64,000 bases of DNA from Volvox africanus (taxonomy: Eukaryota; Chlorophyta; Chlorophyceae; Chlamydomonadales; Volvocaceae). Below are positions 21,501 through 31,088 of this stretch, piece after piece. Under the pieces are notes generated by a model. That model saw only the letters and a program-made list of their open reading frames with translations. It ran no database searches and was not told the origin of the DNA. The position numbers were made by a program, and so were the translations under genes. Position 1 is the stretch's first letter. Each line of letters starts with the position of its first letter. Location: assembly GCA_030268105.1 (NCBI GenBank), contig BSDZ01000009.1, positions 1,873,501 through 1,937,500 on the forward strand, given 5' to 3'.

Positions 21501-22568
21501 ACTGAGGGGGGATATGATGCAGTGTTCGTAATGGTCGATCGCCTGACTAAGATGGTCCACCTAGCACCATGCACATCGTCCTGCACGGCTGAACAAACCA
21601 CACGCTTGTTTTTCGATAATGTGGTTCGGTTACACGGGGTTCCCAAAAATGTGATCTCGGACCGCGGTGGGCAGTTCACATCTGAGTTTTGGGAAGCACT
21701 CTGCAAGCTAGTTGGCATGCGCGTCAACCTGAGCACGGCGTATCACCCGCAGACTGATGGTCAAACCGAACGCACAAACCGCACGTTGGGTGATATGTTG
21801 CGCAATTATGCTGGTCGCACACCTCTCGTTTGGGATACATATTTGACTGCGGCAGAATTCGCGCTTAACAACGCTGTTAACCGCTCTACAGGCAAAAGTC
21901 CGTTCTTTCTTAACTACGGATTTCATCCCGCGCTACCCGTGTGGCGTGAGTTGGAAGTGAACGTGCCTGCTGCTAAACTTTTTGCCAAGTCTTTTATGTC
22001 CCGAATCACAGACGCGAAGTCGTGTTTGGACGCGGCGCAGCAACAAACGACGGAACACTACAACAAATCCAAGCAGGATGTGACGTTTTCGGAAGGGCAA
22101 CTCGTGTTGCTAAGCACCAAGAACTTGCGTTCCTTGGCCGACGGATCCCGAAAACTCTTACCCCGCTGGATTGGTCCGTATCCTGTCGTGCGCATGGTTG
22201 GGAATGTGGCTGTGGAGCTTGCATTGCCCGCTGATATGACCATTCACCCCACGTTTCACGTATCGCTTGTCCGTCCTTATCGTGGTACGGAACCCGTCCC
22301 TGAGCCTGCTAACGCCCCCGCAGCGATCGAACCAGTTCCCGAGACCTGGATCGCTGGTAAACAGAAGTTTTACGATGTGGAGCGGGTGTTAGATTATCGC
22401 ACGTGTCGTGTGGGCCGACACCGACGTAAGCGGACAGTACACGAGTACTTGGTCAAGTGGACAGGGTATACCAGCGAGCACAACTCATGGGAACCGGCAC
22501 GCAATTTCTCGCAGGACATGAAGCCCCTGCTCAAAGAAGCCCGCAAACGTGCAACGCAAACCCAATGA
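18519..22568 (+). CDS. pol: Element C pol, with protease and integrase lesions
   Basis: 1,349 codons in frame after the gag UAG, four fewer than in A and B. The domain order is as in B. Two changes probably matter. The protease motif reads LVDIGAS instead of LVDTGAS (GAC ATC GGT near 19155). The integrase zinc region lacks four residues (RLANFVQTC against [13 protein letters not shown]), shortening the distance from the His pair to the Cys pair. YLDD, the RNase H acids and the chromodomain are present. The copy is probably no longer able to process its polyprotein on its own. Confidence 0.93.
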   Translation, partial: GLAWVPVEGAPPGISELTRGRWSSLRPAVKALLPCVLGHIEQVIARRITLDGRMGLLCFDPLCNLFTPRRPLSSIDLSNHVVLFIPSSLCEMSEQLAVYRRCRRQYPGTAACVLLPVFCRRKAEASLRGMRRVHRFEPGTVLFNGVDREGTLAPWPSTSYSVDVWYEAPDGGAVGYGPALSALTLSAGQSLIDNRVPVVQIGLNGRTLKALVDIGASDDFISVAEVNALGLTPESSDCPQVTLADGGKHPIVGRITLSLSIGPLRVVTRPYVLQGLAETAPYIMGSLTLRQYRARIDMETATLHMCKGTLSIKVPFLSFEHVTPKEGEAEAVPMVNFAVTAMAARIEPELVGRKEAVRLLRKGAHGLLLRPRVGCCATTMQISVDPEVEALLSQYEDVFKDIPGLPPMRPVDHTIPLMPGAQPTARPMYRLSQMELDEVKRQVTDLLAKGMIRPSTSPYSAPILFVGKKDGTLRMCIDYRGLNANTVKNRYPLPRVDDLLDKLKGSAYFSSIDLQQGYNQIRIAASDIPKTAFRTPFGHFEYTVLSFGLTNAPATFQAVMDRMFRPFIDRFVVCYLDDILVYSKTREEHLEHLRLVLDVIRREQLFAKRAKCFWAQPQVEYLDHIVSATGVKMDPRKVAMVRDWPAPQNLTELRKFLGLTNYFRKFIEKYSIIAAPLTNLTRKGVFVSLESWTSQCQRAFEELKRIIAEDVTLAFPDYSLPFRVEVVSDASIFGSGAVLLQEGRPIAFTSKKFSGAEIRYTTGEQELLAVLHALKEWRCYLEGRPFTLKTDHKPLTFLQSVPTLNRRQARWMEYLARFDCTWEYISGKLNIANALSRHPSLHTAILAAPIVRPHNEEVPITTDLVERLKVAYNADAWFSEPAILENLRKQNSLWLRTEGAATQIVVPIDDALRYDILAWFHEDPLAGHPGSKRLVELVQRSFWWPRLANFVQTCSLCQRNKALSGKGHGLLQPLPVPDAPWESVSMDFVVTLPKTEGGYDAVFVMVDRLTKMVHLAPCTSSCTAEQTTRLFFDNVVRLHGVPKNVISDRGGQFTSEFWEALCKLVGMRVNLSTAYHPQTDGQTERTNRTLGDMLRNYAGRTPLVWDTYLTAAEFALNNAVNRSTGKSPFFLNYGFHPALPVWRELEVNVPAAKLFAKSFMSRITDAKSCLDAAQQQTTEHYNKSKQDVTFSEGQLVLLSTKNLRSLADGSRKLLPRWIGPYPVVRMVGNVAVELALPADMTIHPTFHVSLVRPYRGTEPVPEPANAPAAIEPVPETWIAGKQKFYDVERVLDYRTCRVGRHRRKRTVHEYLVKWTGYTSEHNSWEPARNFSQDMKPLLKEARKRATQTQ

Positions 22569-22627
22569 CCCTTGCAGTCGATGCTGTATGAAGCAGCGAG
22601 GACGCTGCATACGGGAGGGGGGATAAT

Positions 22628-23460
22628 TGTTGTGCTACGGTTCATTTCCCGCCGATGCGTAGGTCGATGCGACCCTACAAGGCAAAGTGTTATCTTGATG
22701 AACGCATGAATGACTATTGCATATGAATGAACCTGCATGATATAGATGTGTTCGCATACATTTATATATGCATTTGGCATGTTATCATTATCCATCGCGA
22801 CATCGCATCATGGCAAATCCGCCTAGCATGCATGAAATACCGAATCATTGAAGTGCGCATTATGCCCGTGCTATGAAACGATAAGTAATATTATTTGATA
22901 TAATATTACTTCATTACAGCACACGTTGAGAGCGCCGCACTCGTCGCGATGCATGCCTTGCAACCGAATATCGTTATTCGGACCCTTGCATCATGTGAAT
23001 GCCGGAAAGGCTTATACGTTGTTATGCGTAGACATCACCTATACGCAGTAGGATTGTCACACTTAGGATCGGCCTCCTAGTGTGAATCGTACGGCATTGC
23101 GATGCTGCGAGTATAACAGATGCGAGGACGGCTAAGCAAGACAAGACATTTGATACCGAAGAACACTCGTGTGTTCTACATTATCATTACTATACGCTAC
23201 TCTACTTAGCCCGAGCTAAGCCTAAACTTCGTTATCACCGCCGCGTAATGATTGCTTGCTTCCAGCGCTGACGGCGATTACGTCCATTGCACCGCACCGA
23301 TCTGTAAGACTGTAAGTTATATCTCTGCTTGTCTTGAAGTCTTCCGCTGTCTCTGTTTGCTCGCGCTTGCCTTGTTGTACTTGCAAGTGCTCGCGCATCG
23401 GTGTCGAAAGCCTTCAGACATGCAGATACTTATGAGCAAACACGAAGGAGAGGTACAACA
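22628..23460 (+). repeat. Element C 3' LTR
   Basis: An 833-bp LTR preceded by the polypurine tract and followed by TCTAA at 23461-23465, the right copy of the outer target duplication. Confidence 0.94.
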
Positions 23461-23465
23461 TCTAA

Positions 23466-23985
23466 GGCTAATATCCAGGATCGTCAGGAAACTGTACATC
23501 TTCCGATTGGGCCTAAACAGTTTGGCGGATATTAACACAGACATACAACAGTATCACCGATATTTGGATGCAGTACATTGTCAATACCAAGCTTTCCCGG
23601 CATTTATGCAGCGCGATTAAAACCCTATATAACTGAGCAACTATACTTTGGAAAGCTAGAACACAAACACAATAGAACAACCAGAGACACCAGAGTGAGA
23701 TGCCAGAGGTGCCAGGGATGCCAGAGACATCAGAGGTCTCTTGGAACATAATCATGGTACTGTGGAGACTCTGGGGTAATGACCAGAGTGGCAGACGTCC
23801 CACCACAGAAGATAGATACAGGACTCCCTAGACTCTGGAGGAGTGGCCAGAGTATTAGCTTTCTCCTCTTCAGACATTTGATAATCACTCTACCAGACTC
23901 CACCAGACCACATCCTCTGGTAGGAGTTACAATGCTTCTCTGAACCTGTCTCTGCACCATCTCTTTACATTTCTCCGGAATGCAA
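23466..23985. other. Unassigned stretch with CCAGAG/CTCTGG short repeats
   Basis: No coding region is supported. About 23680-23920 is dotted with CCAGAG and its complement CTCTGG (more than ten copies at irregular spacing), giving weak local inverted repeats. Nothing else is recognised. Confidence 0.4.
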
Positions 23986-23989
23986 GTTT

Positions 23990-25341
23990 CCCCCAGGCTT
24001 GCAGTGCCACCGAGGAGACGTCTATAAGCGTTTTAGGCCGCTCAGACCTCTGTCTCTTACACTGCATATATTCCGTGCCTCTGCTTACACCGCCGCACAC
24101 TTTCCCAGGGATTGGCCACATGGCATGGTAACAGCATTTTCACTAAATCATGCGGCGTCGGCGCTGCAACGTACGGCAAGACCAAAATGGGCGGCGGCAA
24201 CTATTGTTATGCTACTCCGTTCCCTTTCCTTTTTGGTGACCCCAAATTGGCCGACGTCACGTGTAAGGAGGCTACGGCAGGGCCCGCCCCAGGTCCCGAC
24301 GGCGGCGCCGGCCGCGGCGGGGGCCTGCTGGGCCTTTTGCTCTGTCTAGCGCCCCTCCGAGTGCATCTCCAGCGTTTGGCGGACGTGTGTATGTGCCTTC
24401 GGCAGTAAAACACCAACAAGCACCCCTTCCACTTTGCTAGGCTGTCATATTGATAAATGTCCATATAGGAAACCCTTACCTCCCCTTTCCCGTAACCCCG
24501 CTTTCATAGACTGACCACGCCAAGACGCCGCTTCTTCGACTGCTTTTCACGGCAGTTTGCAAGCCGTACGTCCGACGCATGCGGGCATGGCTGTACAACC
24601 CGCTGGAGGGAGCGCTGCCGCCATCCACCGATACCGCCGACGTCTCCAGCCTTCACGGTTCCGCTGCAACGGCTGCTTACGGCAGCGGGGCTGCAGATGC
24701 GATTGCTTGAGGAGCTGTCCGGCGACCTGGGGAATATTGCGGCACGGTTTCGGAGCATGGCGGCTGCTGAGGTAGTAATGATAGCTTCGTTAGGCTCTTT
24801 CCCGCTGATCTCTCAAAACACCCTGGCCCTGGACGAGGCAGAGCCGTACGCCGTACGCCGTTTGCTCTTTAGCGCTACCTTCCCTGCACCTCTCTGAAGC
24901 CCGTACCTGTTCATCAAAGCCCGTACCTTTTCCTGCATGCCCAAACCCCAACCCCAAACTCACACCCGCGCAGGCAGAGGAGGCCCAGCTCATCGCACAA
25001 CAGTACGACGAGGCGCTCACCTCAACATCGAGCTCCTCATCCTCGTCCGTAGGCAAGGTCAGTGCCTCCGCCCCTGCCGCCGTCAGTGCTAGGTCCGCGG
25101 CGACGGTGGCCGCGGGCAGCACCGGCAGCCAGAGCGTCGCCCTCCTGCCCGGAATGCCCGGCATCGGCTTGCTGGGCGATGATGGCGGCATGACTGGCGG
25201 CAGCGGTAGGAGTGGCAGCTATGGCGGCAAGGGCGCTATCGCCACGTCCAGCGGAGGAGGTACAGGTCCCGCCGGCGACGAGTTCAGTTACCCGCTCGTG
25301 TTCGGGTTGGAGGCCCTTCAGCAGGTGAGCACCCGCACAGC
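23990..25341 (+). pseudogene. Partial copy of the GCP6-like gene, exons 7-9 region
   Basis: Nearly identical over most of its length to 49858-51525, introns included, so it arose by DNA duplication and not by reverse transcription. The exon 7 counterpart breaks off near 24402, where about 450 bp of the parent (the rest of exon 7 and much of the next intron) are replaced by unrelated sequence. The exon 8 counterpart (from about 24511) has a net 2-base loss near 24606-24620 that shifts the frame. The exon 9 counterpart (24976-25325) is intact and ends in the same LQQ/GTGAG splice site. No promoter, first exons or 3' end accompany it. Confidence 0.85.
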
Positions 25342-25391
25342 GCGCGAAAAGGGTGTGGGAAGACGAATAAACAAGACATGGTAAGGAACCG

Positions 25392-25672
25392 CTGTAGACG
25401 CTGTTAACCGCGATGGTGGAGGACGACGTGTAGCTCCGTCCCAAAAGGTAGAGCAGGTGGAAACGTTGGAACGTAAACTAGATAGCTGCCAAGGCCGCAA
25501 TAAAGTGTACTATTGGCCTTGCTGCTGATTGCGGCGAAAAGGCGCCGCGTAAAGATAATTGCTGGGTTTACTGAAATAGCAAACGCGAAATCTGATAGAT
25601 GACCGCTGGTGCTGTCATGCGCGTGAACCTCCCACCTCCCCTTTTTTATTTTTGGAAAAACAAAGCGTCCTC
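25392..25672 (+). repeat. Dispersed ~280-bp MITE-like repeat, copy 1
   Basis: The reverse complement recurs at 34712-35010 in an intron of the MRS2-like gene, with high identity over the whole length. Its ends carry a short inverted match (AGACGCT at the left, AGCGTCC at the right). It holds no open frame. It lies between the two pieces of GCP6 pseudogene, so it may mark the rearrangement point. Confidence 0.65.
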
Positions 25673-25918
25673 ACCACACTCGAGAGGAAGAAGAAGAGTA
25701 AGCGCAAAGAAAAGGAGGCACGAGAGAACGAAGAAAAAAAATGAGGAAGGACCGAACGGATAGCTAGGAACTAATGAATAAAATTTAGGAGAAGGATGGG
25801 AGGACGTATATTTCGAGGAACGGGCAGAACGACAGTCGAAGAGTACGGCATGGGCATGCCGTGAATGAGAAGAAAACCGTTGGGCGCCGTCGTTAAAGAA
25901 AAAAGCGGGGTTAAGACG

Positions 25919-26695
25919 CGGGGTCGCTGACTCCTGGCAGAGGCCCCTGCACGCTCTAGATATCCGTTTCCCTGTATAACCCGATGGCGCATACCGTAAT
26001 GCCTCGCAGTACTGCAGCAGGCGGTGCTCATACACGAGCACGTGCCATACCACTCGCGTTGTAAGACGATACTGCGCCAGTACGGTGCCGTACAAACATG
26101 TGTGTAAGGCTACGCCGACGGGTGCGTACGCCAGGTCTTCCGACAGAGGCGCACGGCGGGGTCGGGACAGAGACTTGTCGCGGTTGTCGAACAGTTCGGC
26201 ACGTTGGTTAAGGTCAATGGCGTCGGATGTGTCCCGTTGCGAGTTGAAAGCGAACAGCGCACGTCCGTGCGAATGGTGTGGTGACTGGCACTGAGTACCT
26301 GCCACTGCGGCAGCGGTGGTGGTGGCGCGGAGTGGCGTCGTCGAAGCGACCCGGATGTGTCGTGTGACCCGTGGGTCACTCATGTACTCTCGGAGAGCGG
26401 ATCCCGCCAACCATCCAATCCGTTGTCATGAGGACTTCGGGGAAACGAAGAGCTCTGGTGGAAGCGAGTTGCTTGATTAAGAACCGATGTGCTGGCTGTG
26501 GCGGAGACTGTGGAAGGCAATACACCGACGGCGCTCGTCGTCTCGTACATAGTGCCGTTGGCGGCGCCAGTTGTGGCCACAGACGGCACCTTCCAGAGCG
26601 CCCGCCGGCGCGGCTGCGCGAGACTACTAACTCCACCGTCGGTCTGACCTGTGTACGACATGGCGTTAGAACCATATCCCGGAGTCGAAAACTGA
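25919..26695 (-). pseudogene. Inverted partial copy of GCP6-like exon 12 (3' part)
   Basis: On the minus strand it matches 54296-55053, the end of exon 12 and the start of the following intron. A 10-base deletion near 26385-26400, relative to the parent, breaks the frame just before REYMSDPRV. An open frame continues through the Grip2 start (APVGVALHTCLYGTVLAQYRL). It also has about 20 extra bases near 26245-26265 that the parent lacks. Together with 23990-25341 it makes a two-piece, partly inverted duplication of the gene 25 kb away. Confidence 0.82.
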
Positions 26696-27076
26696 TCCGC
26701 GCCGACCTGCTTCCCATAGTCAACCCGTGCTATTTATCCAATAACTAGAGCTCATAATAAATAATTGTATGTAGATTGTTTCCCCGTGCTATATCCTATG
26801 AAGCTTCAGTCTCCAAGTATTAGCATGCACGCGATTCCGTCCCGGGTTGCTTCGCGCTGTATTGCACATACGGAAGTACGACATTCCTGTTTTCGGTTTT
26901 CCCTTGTGTACCTTTTCCAAAGGACTACAATACATTTTTGCATTATATAATGTCAACTATCCCTAGACACCAGCTGGTCAACCGGGTGACAGCTGCTTCC
27001 TCACAGGTTAGATGTCCTCCGAGTTCCAACTTTGGCTAGGATACCTTCGTATAGCTAGATTTTTCAAAATATTTTT
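26696..27076. other. Spacer before the armadillo gene
   Basis: AT-rich and without a recognisable coding region. It may hold the promoter or a short 5' exon of the gene that follows, but no exon could be fixed. Confidence 0.3.
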
Positions 27077-28930
27077 ATGATGTACCTGCAGGATGTCGCC
27101 AACTTATTTAGAAGCTGTCTGCCGTCCTTGGAGACCTCTAAAGCTCGAGTGAAAGTTGCACTAAAGTCGTTTGTAGACGGCAACGAAAATCCCTCTACAA
27201 GTCCAAATTACGCAAGCTCTGAGGAGGACCCGCTGGAAATATATTTGGATATGCTGCAGCATGGCATCGTTCGGCGAGATGCGATGTGGATGTTTCTCCT
27301 CTTCAGAGCCCTTAAAATTCTTTCTCGTAAGCAAGGGAACCGTCGAAGGTTTGGCGCAGCTGGCCTCCGTGCTGTCGTAGGCGCCCTTATCAGCCCACCC
27401 AACCATCGGGTCGCTGCGGAAGGTGCAAATGTCCTGCTCAACGTATGCTATGAGGAACATAATGTCGAGGTCCTGTTGGAGACTCCTGGGGTGCAGCAGT
27501 TGTTGCTTTTTCTTATGGAGGAGGACGAGGAGTTGCAGGCCAACGCTGCGGGAGCTATACAGAGCATTTGCTTTCAAGAAGACGGCCGCAGGCGCGTGCC
27601 GTCCCGTGTACGCGTATTTTTGCCTGCTTTGTGGGAATGTACCCAGGGCAGTGACCAGGTTATTTCTTGGTGGTTTATCGACTCGGGCATGCAAGTTGCA
27701 CTGTGCCTGTGCCGTGTCTTGCACTGGTCGCCAAAACGGAGCTTGCACCTCCCGCAGGCACGTTCATCAGAAGGGCGGCACTGCAGTATTGTCAGCCCTT
27801 CTGACATCGCAGAACTCAAAGGTTGTGACTCGCGCAGTTGGCGCTATGCACAACCTTTCCTCCTACTCCGAAGCCATCCGGTGAGCTGGAAATATATGGC
27901 TTTTGCATCAAATGCACCACTTTGCATTTGTACCGCCCATGCATCTCGGAACCTGTTAACGGTTTGGGTTGGAGACTTGCTGGCGCTGACCTACGGCCCC
28001 AAGCTCCGTTTGAATCCCCCTTGCCTGATGTGACTCTGCTACTTTAACCAGCCTTTGAAAATCGAAATGCACCAATACGTGATGTCTTGATGCGTCATGC
28101 TCTTTCTCCCTCTCTCGAACATATATAAAAACTTGATTAAATGGGGAGCATAAAACAGGTTTCGCGCACATTCGCCTGTCTTCCTGCAGTGACATCCGCG
28201 CCAGCGGCAGCATCCCCACGCTTGTCTCGTTGCTGCATAACGACCTGCTACCTATCTCCGGCTCGGCCGCGGGCGCACTGCAGAACGTGTCACGGGAGGT
28301 TGCTAGCCGCTTGATCATCCGGTGAGTGAGGGGAGCTGATCAAAACAACGCGGCTTAGCTCAGAAGCCGACCTGGGCGTTCCTGCCTGATGGGCTAGCCT
28401 AACCAACGCCCGTGGTCGTTGACTCCTTCCTGGCACAGAAACCCAGACCCAAATCAAGGACGAATGAACTAGGGTTCTCGCTCTCATGTTTGTGTTCATG
28501 TGTATCGGGTTGCTGGATGGAACACAATCGCTGATGGTAACTTGTCGCCTTGACTACTAAAAAACACATCCCAAACTGCGCCGCAACCCTCCACATGTGA
28601 GCTACTAAGACCTTAATGCCCCCTCAGCTTTTAAACGGTTGTCCATCAAACATGTGCAGGGAGCTGGACGCTGTACCACCCCTGGCTCGTCTACTATCGG
28701 CTCCGGATGTCCAAGCGCAGGTCTGTGCCTCCGGTGCACTTCTGAACATCGTCGGTCCGGATCTGGACCAGCGGGAGCGGGAGCAACAGCTGCAGCTGTT
28801 AGGTCGGCGTCGCCCCGGGCAGCGGCGGGCGCTGGGTCGTCTAATGGCGCTGTGTATGGCAGCAGGGGCGATATACGATTGTTTGTTTGATGGACAACCA
28901 TTAAAGCTGGAGGGGCATTCAGGCTCTTAG
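27077..28930 (+). CDS. Armadillo-repeat protein, four exons
   Basis: Model: 27077-27595, 27771-27880, 28190-28321, 28660-28930 (343 residues), with all splice phases matching. The start ATG at 27077 is not certain: TGCAG at 27087-27091 could instead be an acceptor after missing upstream exons. Armadillo-type repeats follow one another: RFGAAGLRAVVGALIS..GANVLLNVCYEE, VQQLLLFLMEED..NAAGAIQSICF, KGGTAVLSALLTSQ..AVGAMHNLSSY, GSIPTLVSLLHNDL..AAGALQNVSRE and AVPPLARLLSA..ASGALLNI. Such proteins are protein-binding scaffolds. The specific role cannot be read from sequence. The last 16 residues (from CLFDGQPLK) are encoded by one arm of a foldback repeat. Confidence 0.78.
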
Positions 28931-29010
28931 TAACTCACATGTGCAGGGTTGCGGCGCAGTCTGGGATGTGTATTTTAGTAGTCAAAACGACAAATTACCA
29001 TCAGCAATTT
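28522..29010. repeat. Foldback with ~130-bp arms around the terminal armadillo exon
   Basis: 28522-28652 and 28883-29010 are inverted copies, about 88-90% identical by eye (shared blocks include CTGCGCCGCAACCCT and GGTTGTCCATCAAACA). The 230-bp spacer is nearly all of exon 4. The left arm ends just before the exon 4 splice acceptor. The right arm covers the last 16 codons, the stop and the start of the 3' UTR. Confidence 0.85.
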
Positions 29011-31088
29011 TGAAGTAAAGACTGGACCTGAAGTAATAAGCAATTCGCAGCTTTTATGATAGTACTCTTCTTCTTTCAAAGCGGTGTGGCATGATCTATT
29101 CTTGGTATTCATGGCATGCGCGCATGGTTTAAATTGCCTTTCACACATGCACACCCCTGAAACTGCACTCTTTGACTGCGTAAAGAACCACTGGGCATGT
29201 GTTCGGGCTGTCTCGATATGCATTTTGGGGGAAGTAGAGCAGCTGGTTATGCCTGCAGGCAGGTTTGCGTACTGGGCGGCGGCTGGCAATTGGCTCCTGG
29301 TGCGCCTCTTCCCCCCGTTTGTGCCTCTCTGCATGAGCGTGGGAGATGGGATGAGGTGGTCATGCTGTTTTGCCTGAGCCTGGCTTCCTTTACAGGCATT
29401 TCACCATCCCTGAGACGTGGATGCCGGTCCACTTGGGACAGGCATGGCATTGAAGAGTCAGGCTAGATGGATCAACAATTAGCGCTTTGCGTTTGGTGGA
29501 CGATGAACCGCTCGACATTATACAATATCATGTGTGGACCGCCTGCCGGCCTGGTATTGCGTGCTGAAGCGGGCTGCACACATGTATGCACTTATGGTCT
29601 TCACGCAAACCAGGTACGACGATGGAGGGATCCAGGGGACGGGATGGGTGTCGAGCCTGGGGCTGAGATATAGTTTCGGGTAGGGCCAGGCACGGGACGC
29701 CCCGGTGTATTGATTGAGGGCCAGATAAGCGTTTCATCCAACGTGCTTGCCTTACGACATGAGTGATGGAAGCTATCGGTGCTGATTGGCAAATAGCAAA
29801 TTCATGGGCCGATAATGGCTTTGACCGCCTAGGGATTGGTGGTTTATGTGCACTTCTTAGGAGGCCCCTGGGCCTTTTGACACATTTTGGTTGGTTGCTG
29901 ATGTGCTTCACTTTCCTAACTACGCAGTACACGGCTGTTGATTAGTACGGTACCGTGATCTTTTGCTCACTACTCATTCCCATCTTCTTCGTTGTGTGCA
30001 AGCCGTGCAGGCATTCATAATCCAATGGAATTGATTCAACGGATGAGTTGACTTGAGCGAGTACCGCGAAGGTTTTGTCTTCTTATAGGTTACTTCGTTC
30101 TGTCGCTGTCGAGAGTCGACATGATAATAAAATCACATTCGGTAATTGAGCTAATGCCATAGACAGATGCAAATCGCAGTTATTGCAGGTTTTAGATGTA
30201 AAATCGTGCTAAATGTGTCAAAAGGCCCCGGGGCCTCCTAAGAAGTGCCCTGTTGAACTCGGCGGCCTACGTTCATGCGATGGCTACCTGCAGTCTATGC
30301 GAAGGATAACTACCCAGGCTTCTGGTTCTATGACCCCGTACAAATGGGTTTGGAGTCATTTGGTGGTGGGATTTCTAGATGTAATGCTAAACGGCCATGC
30401 TGCTAGGTAGGACGTTGTGATTGCTCAAATGATATGGTCAAATGAGACGCAATTTCTCCCTCGATGTGACGTTTCGCGCCAACCCATGGAGGGGTGGGGA
30501 GCAGGCTGATGCCATTAAACGGCCATTAAGCACTTGGTATATCTTATTTAAACACCGTGCTATCATTAGGTTTCAACAATGCGTCAAGTCCTGCGGGTCC
30601 GGCATCGGACGCCAACAGTATTGGTGCGAGTTTTCACAGCAACAGAGACTGGCCCATCAGCACAGTGCGCTAGTATTATTTGCTATGAAAAGCTTCTCGG
30701 TAGCGAGGTCGGCGATCAAAACTGCGGTTGCGTGCCCTGCAGTTCGGGCCGCGATGCCAATCCTTCCTCGCTGATTCCTCGCGTGTTCATGTTTTGGAGT
30801 AGATGGGACTTACAGCTACCCATATTTTTATCTGAGGATCGATTTGCGCGGAAACTCCGCAGCCATACGGGGCCACAACCTTGGGCTGCACATACAGGAA
30901 ACCATGCAACAGCTGAGACCTCCAATGCCAGCCATCCCTGCTGGCCCGCCGGCAGCCTAACCGGCTCAGTCCAGCTGTCGTCTAGCAATCTCCCTACTCG
31001 TCACAACGGTCATACTGCCTGCCCTGGAACGATGACGGTACCGTATAATCTTCTCCCTATGCTCGTCCACCATCGACCATACTGTCAA
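28931..31088. other. Spacer between the armadillo and MRS2-like genes
   Basis: No conserved coding region is recognised. It holds the right foldback arm (to 29010) and a 399-bp inverted-repeat element (29850-30248). The open frame upstream of 31089 could contain extra N-terminal codons or the 5' UTR of the transporter gene. Confidence 0.35.
29850..30248. mobile_element. MITE-like element with 36-bp terminal inverted repeats
   Basis: 29850-29885 and 30213-30248 are inverted copies with one mismatch in 36 (GCACTTCTTAGG at the outer ends). The 327-bp interior has no open frame. No target duplication could be seen, so it may instead be a plain inverted repeat. Confidence 0.6.

Larger units (their letters stand above)
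1093..23460 (+). mobile_element. Element C: outermost Ty3/gypsy chromovirus, interrupted by element A
   Basis: Its 5' LTR is split: 1093-1135, then 16022-16816 after the insertion of A, with GATGC shared at 1131-1135 and 16022-16026. Then follow the leader 16817-17282, gag 17283-18518, UAG, pol 18519-22568 and the 3' LTR 22628-23460. Reassembled LTR length is 833 bp on both sides. The target duplication is TCTAA at 1088-1092 and 23461-23465. The LTRs differ at about 16 positions by eye, the most of the three copies, which fits C being oldest. Coding frames remain open, but the protease motif is changed (DTG to DIG) and four codons are missing in the integrase zinc region. Confidence 0.93.

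Noticed and set aside
23990..26695. A second functional gamma-tubulin complex gene
   Set aside because: Only internal pieces are present. One is inverted, frame-breaking deletions occur in both, and about 450 bp of exon and intron are missing.
27600..27770. Continuation of the armadillo open frame through intron 1
   Set aside because: The frame stays open to 28033 but loses all armadillo similarity after 27595. Splicing 27595 to 27771 restores it in phase.
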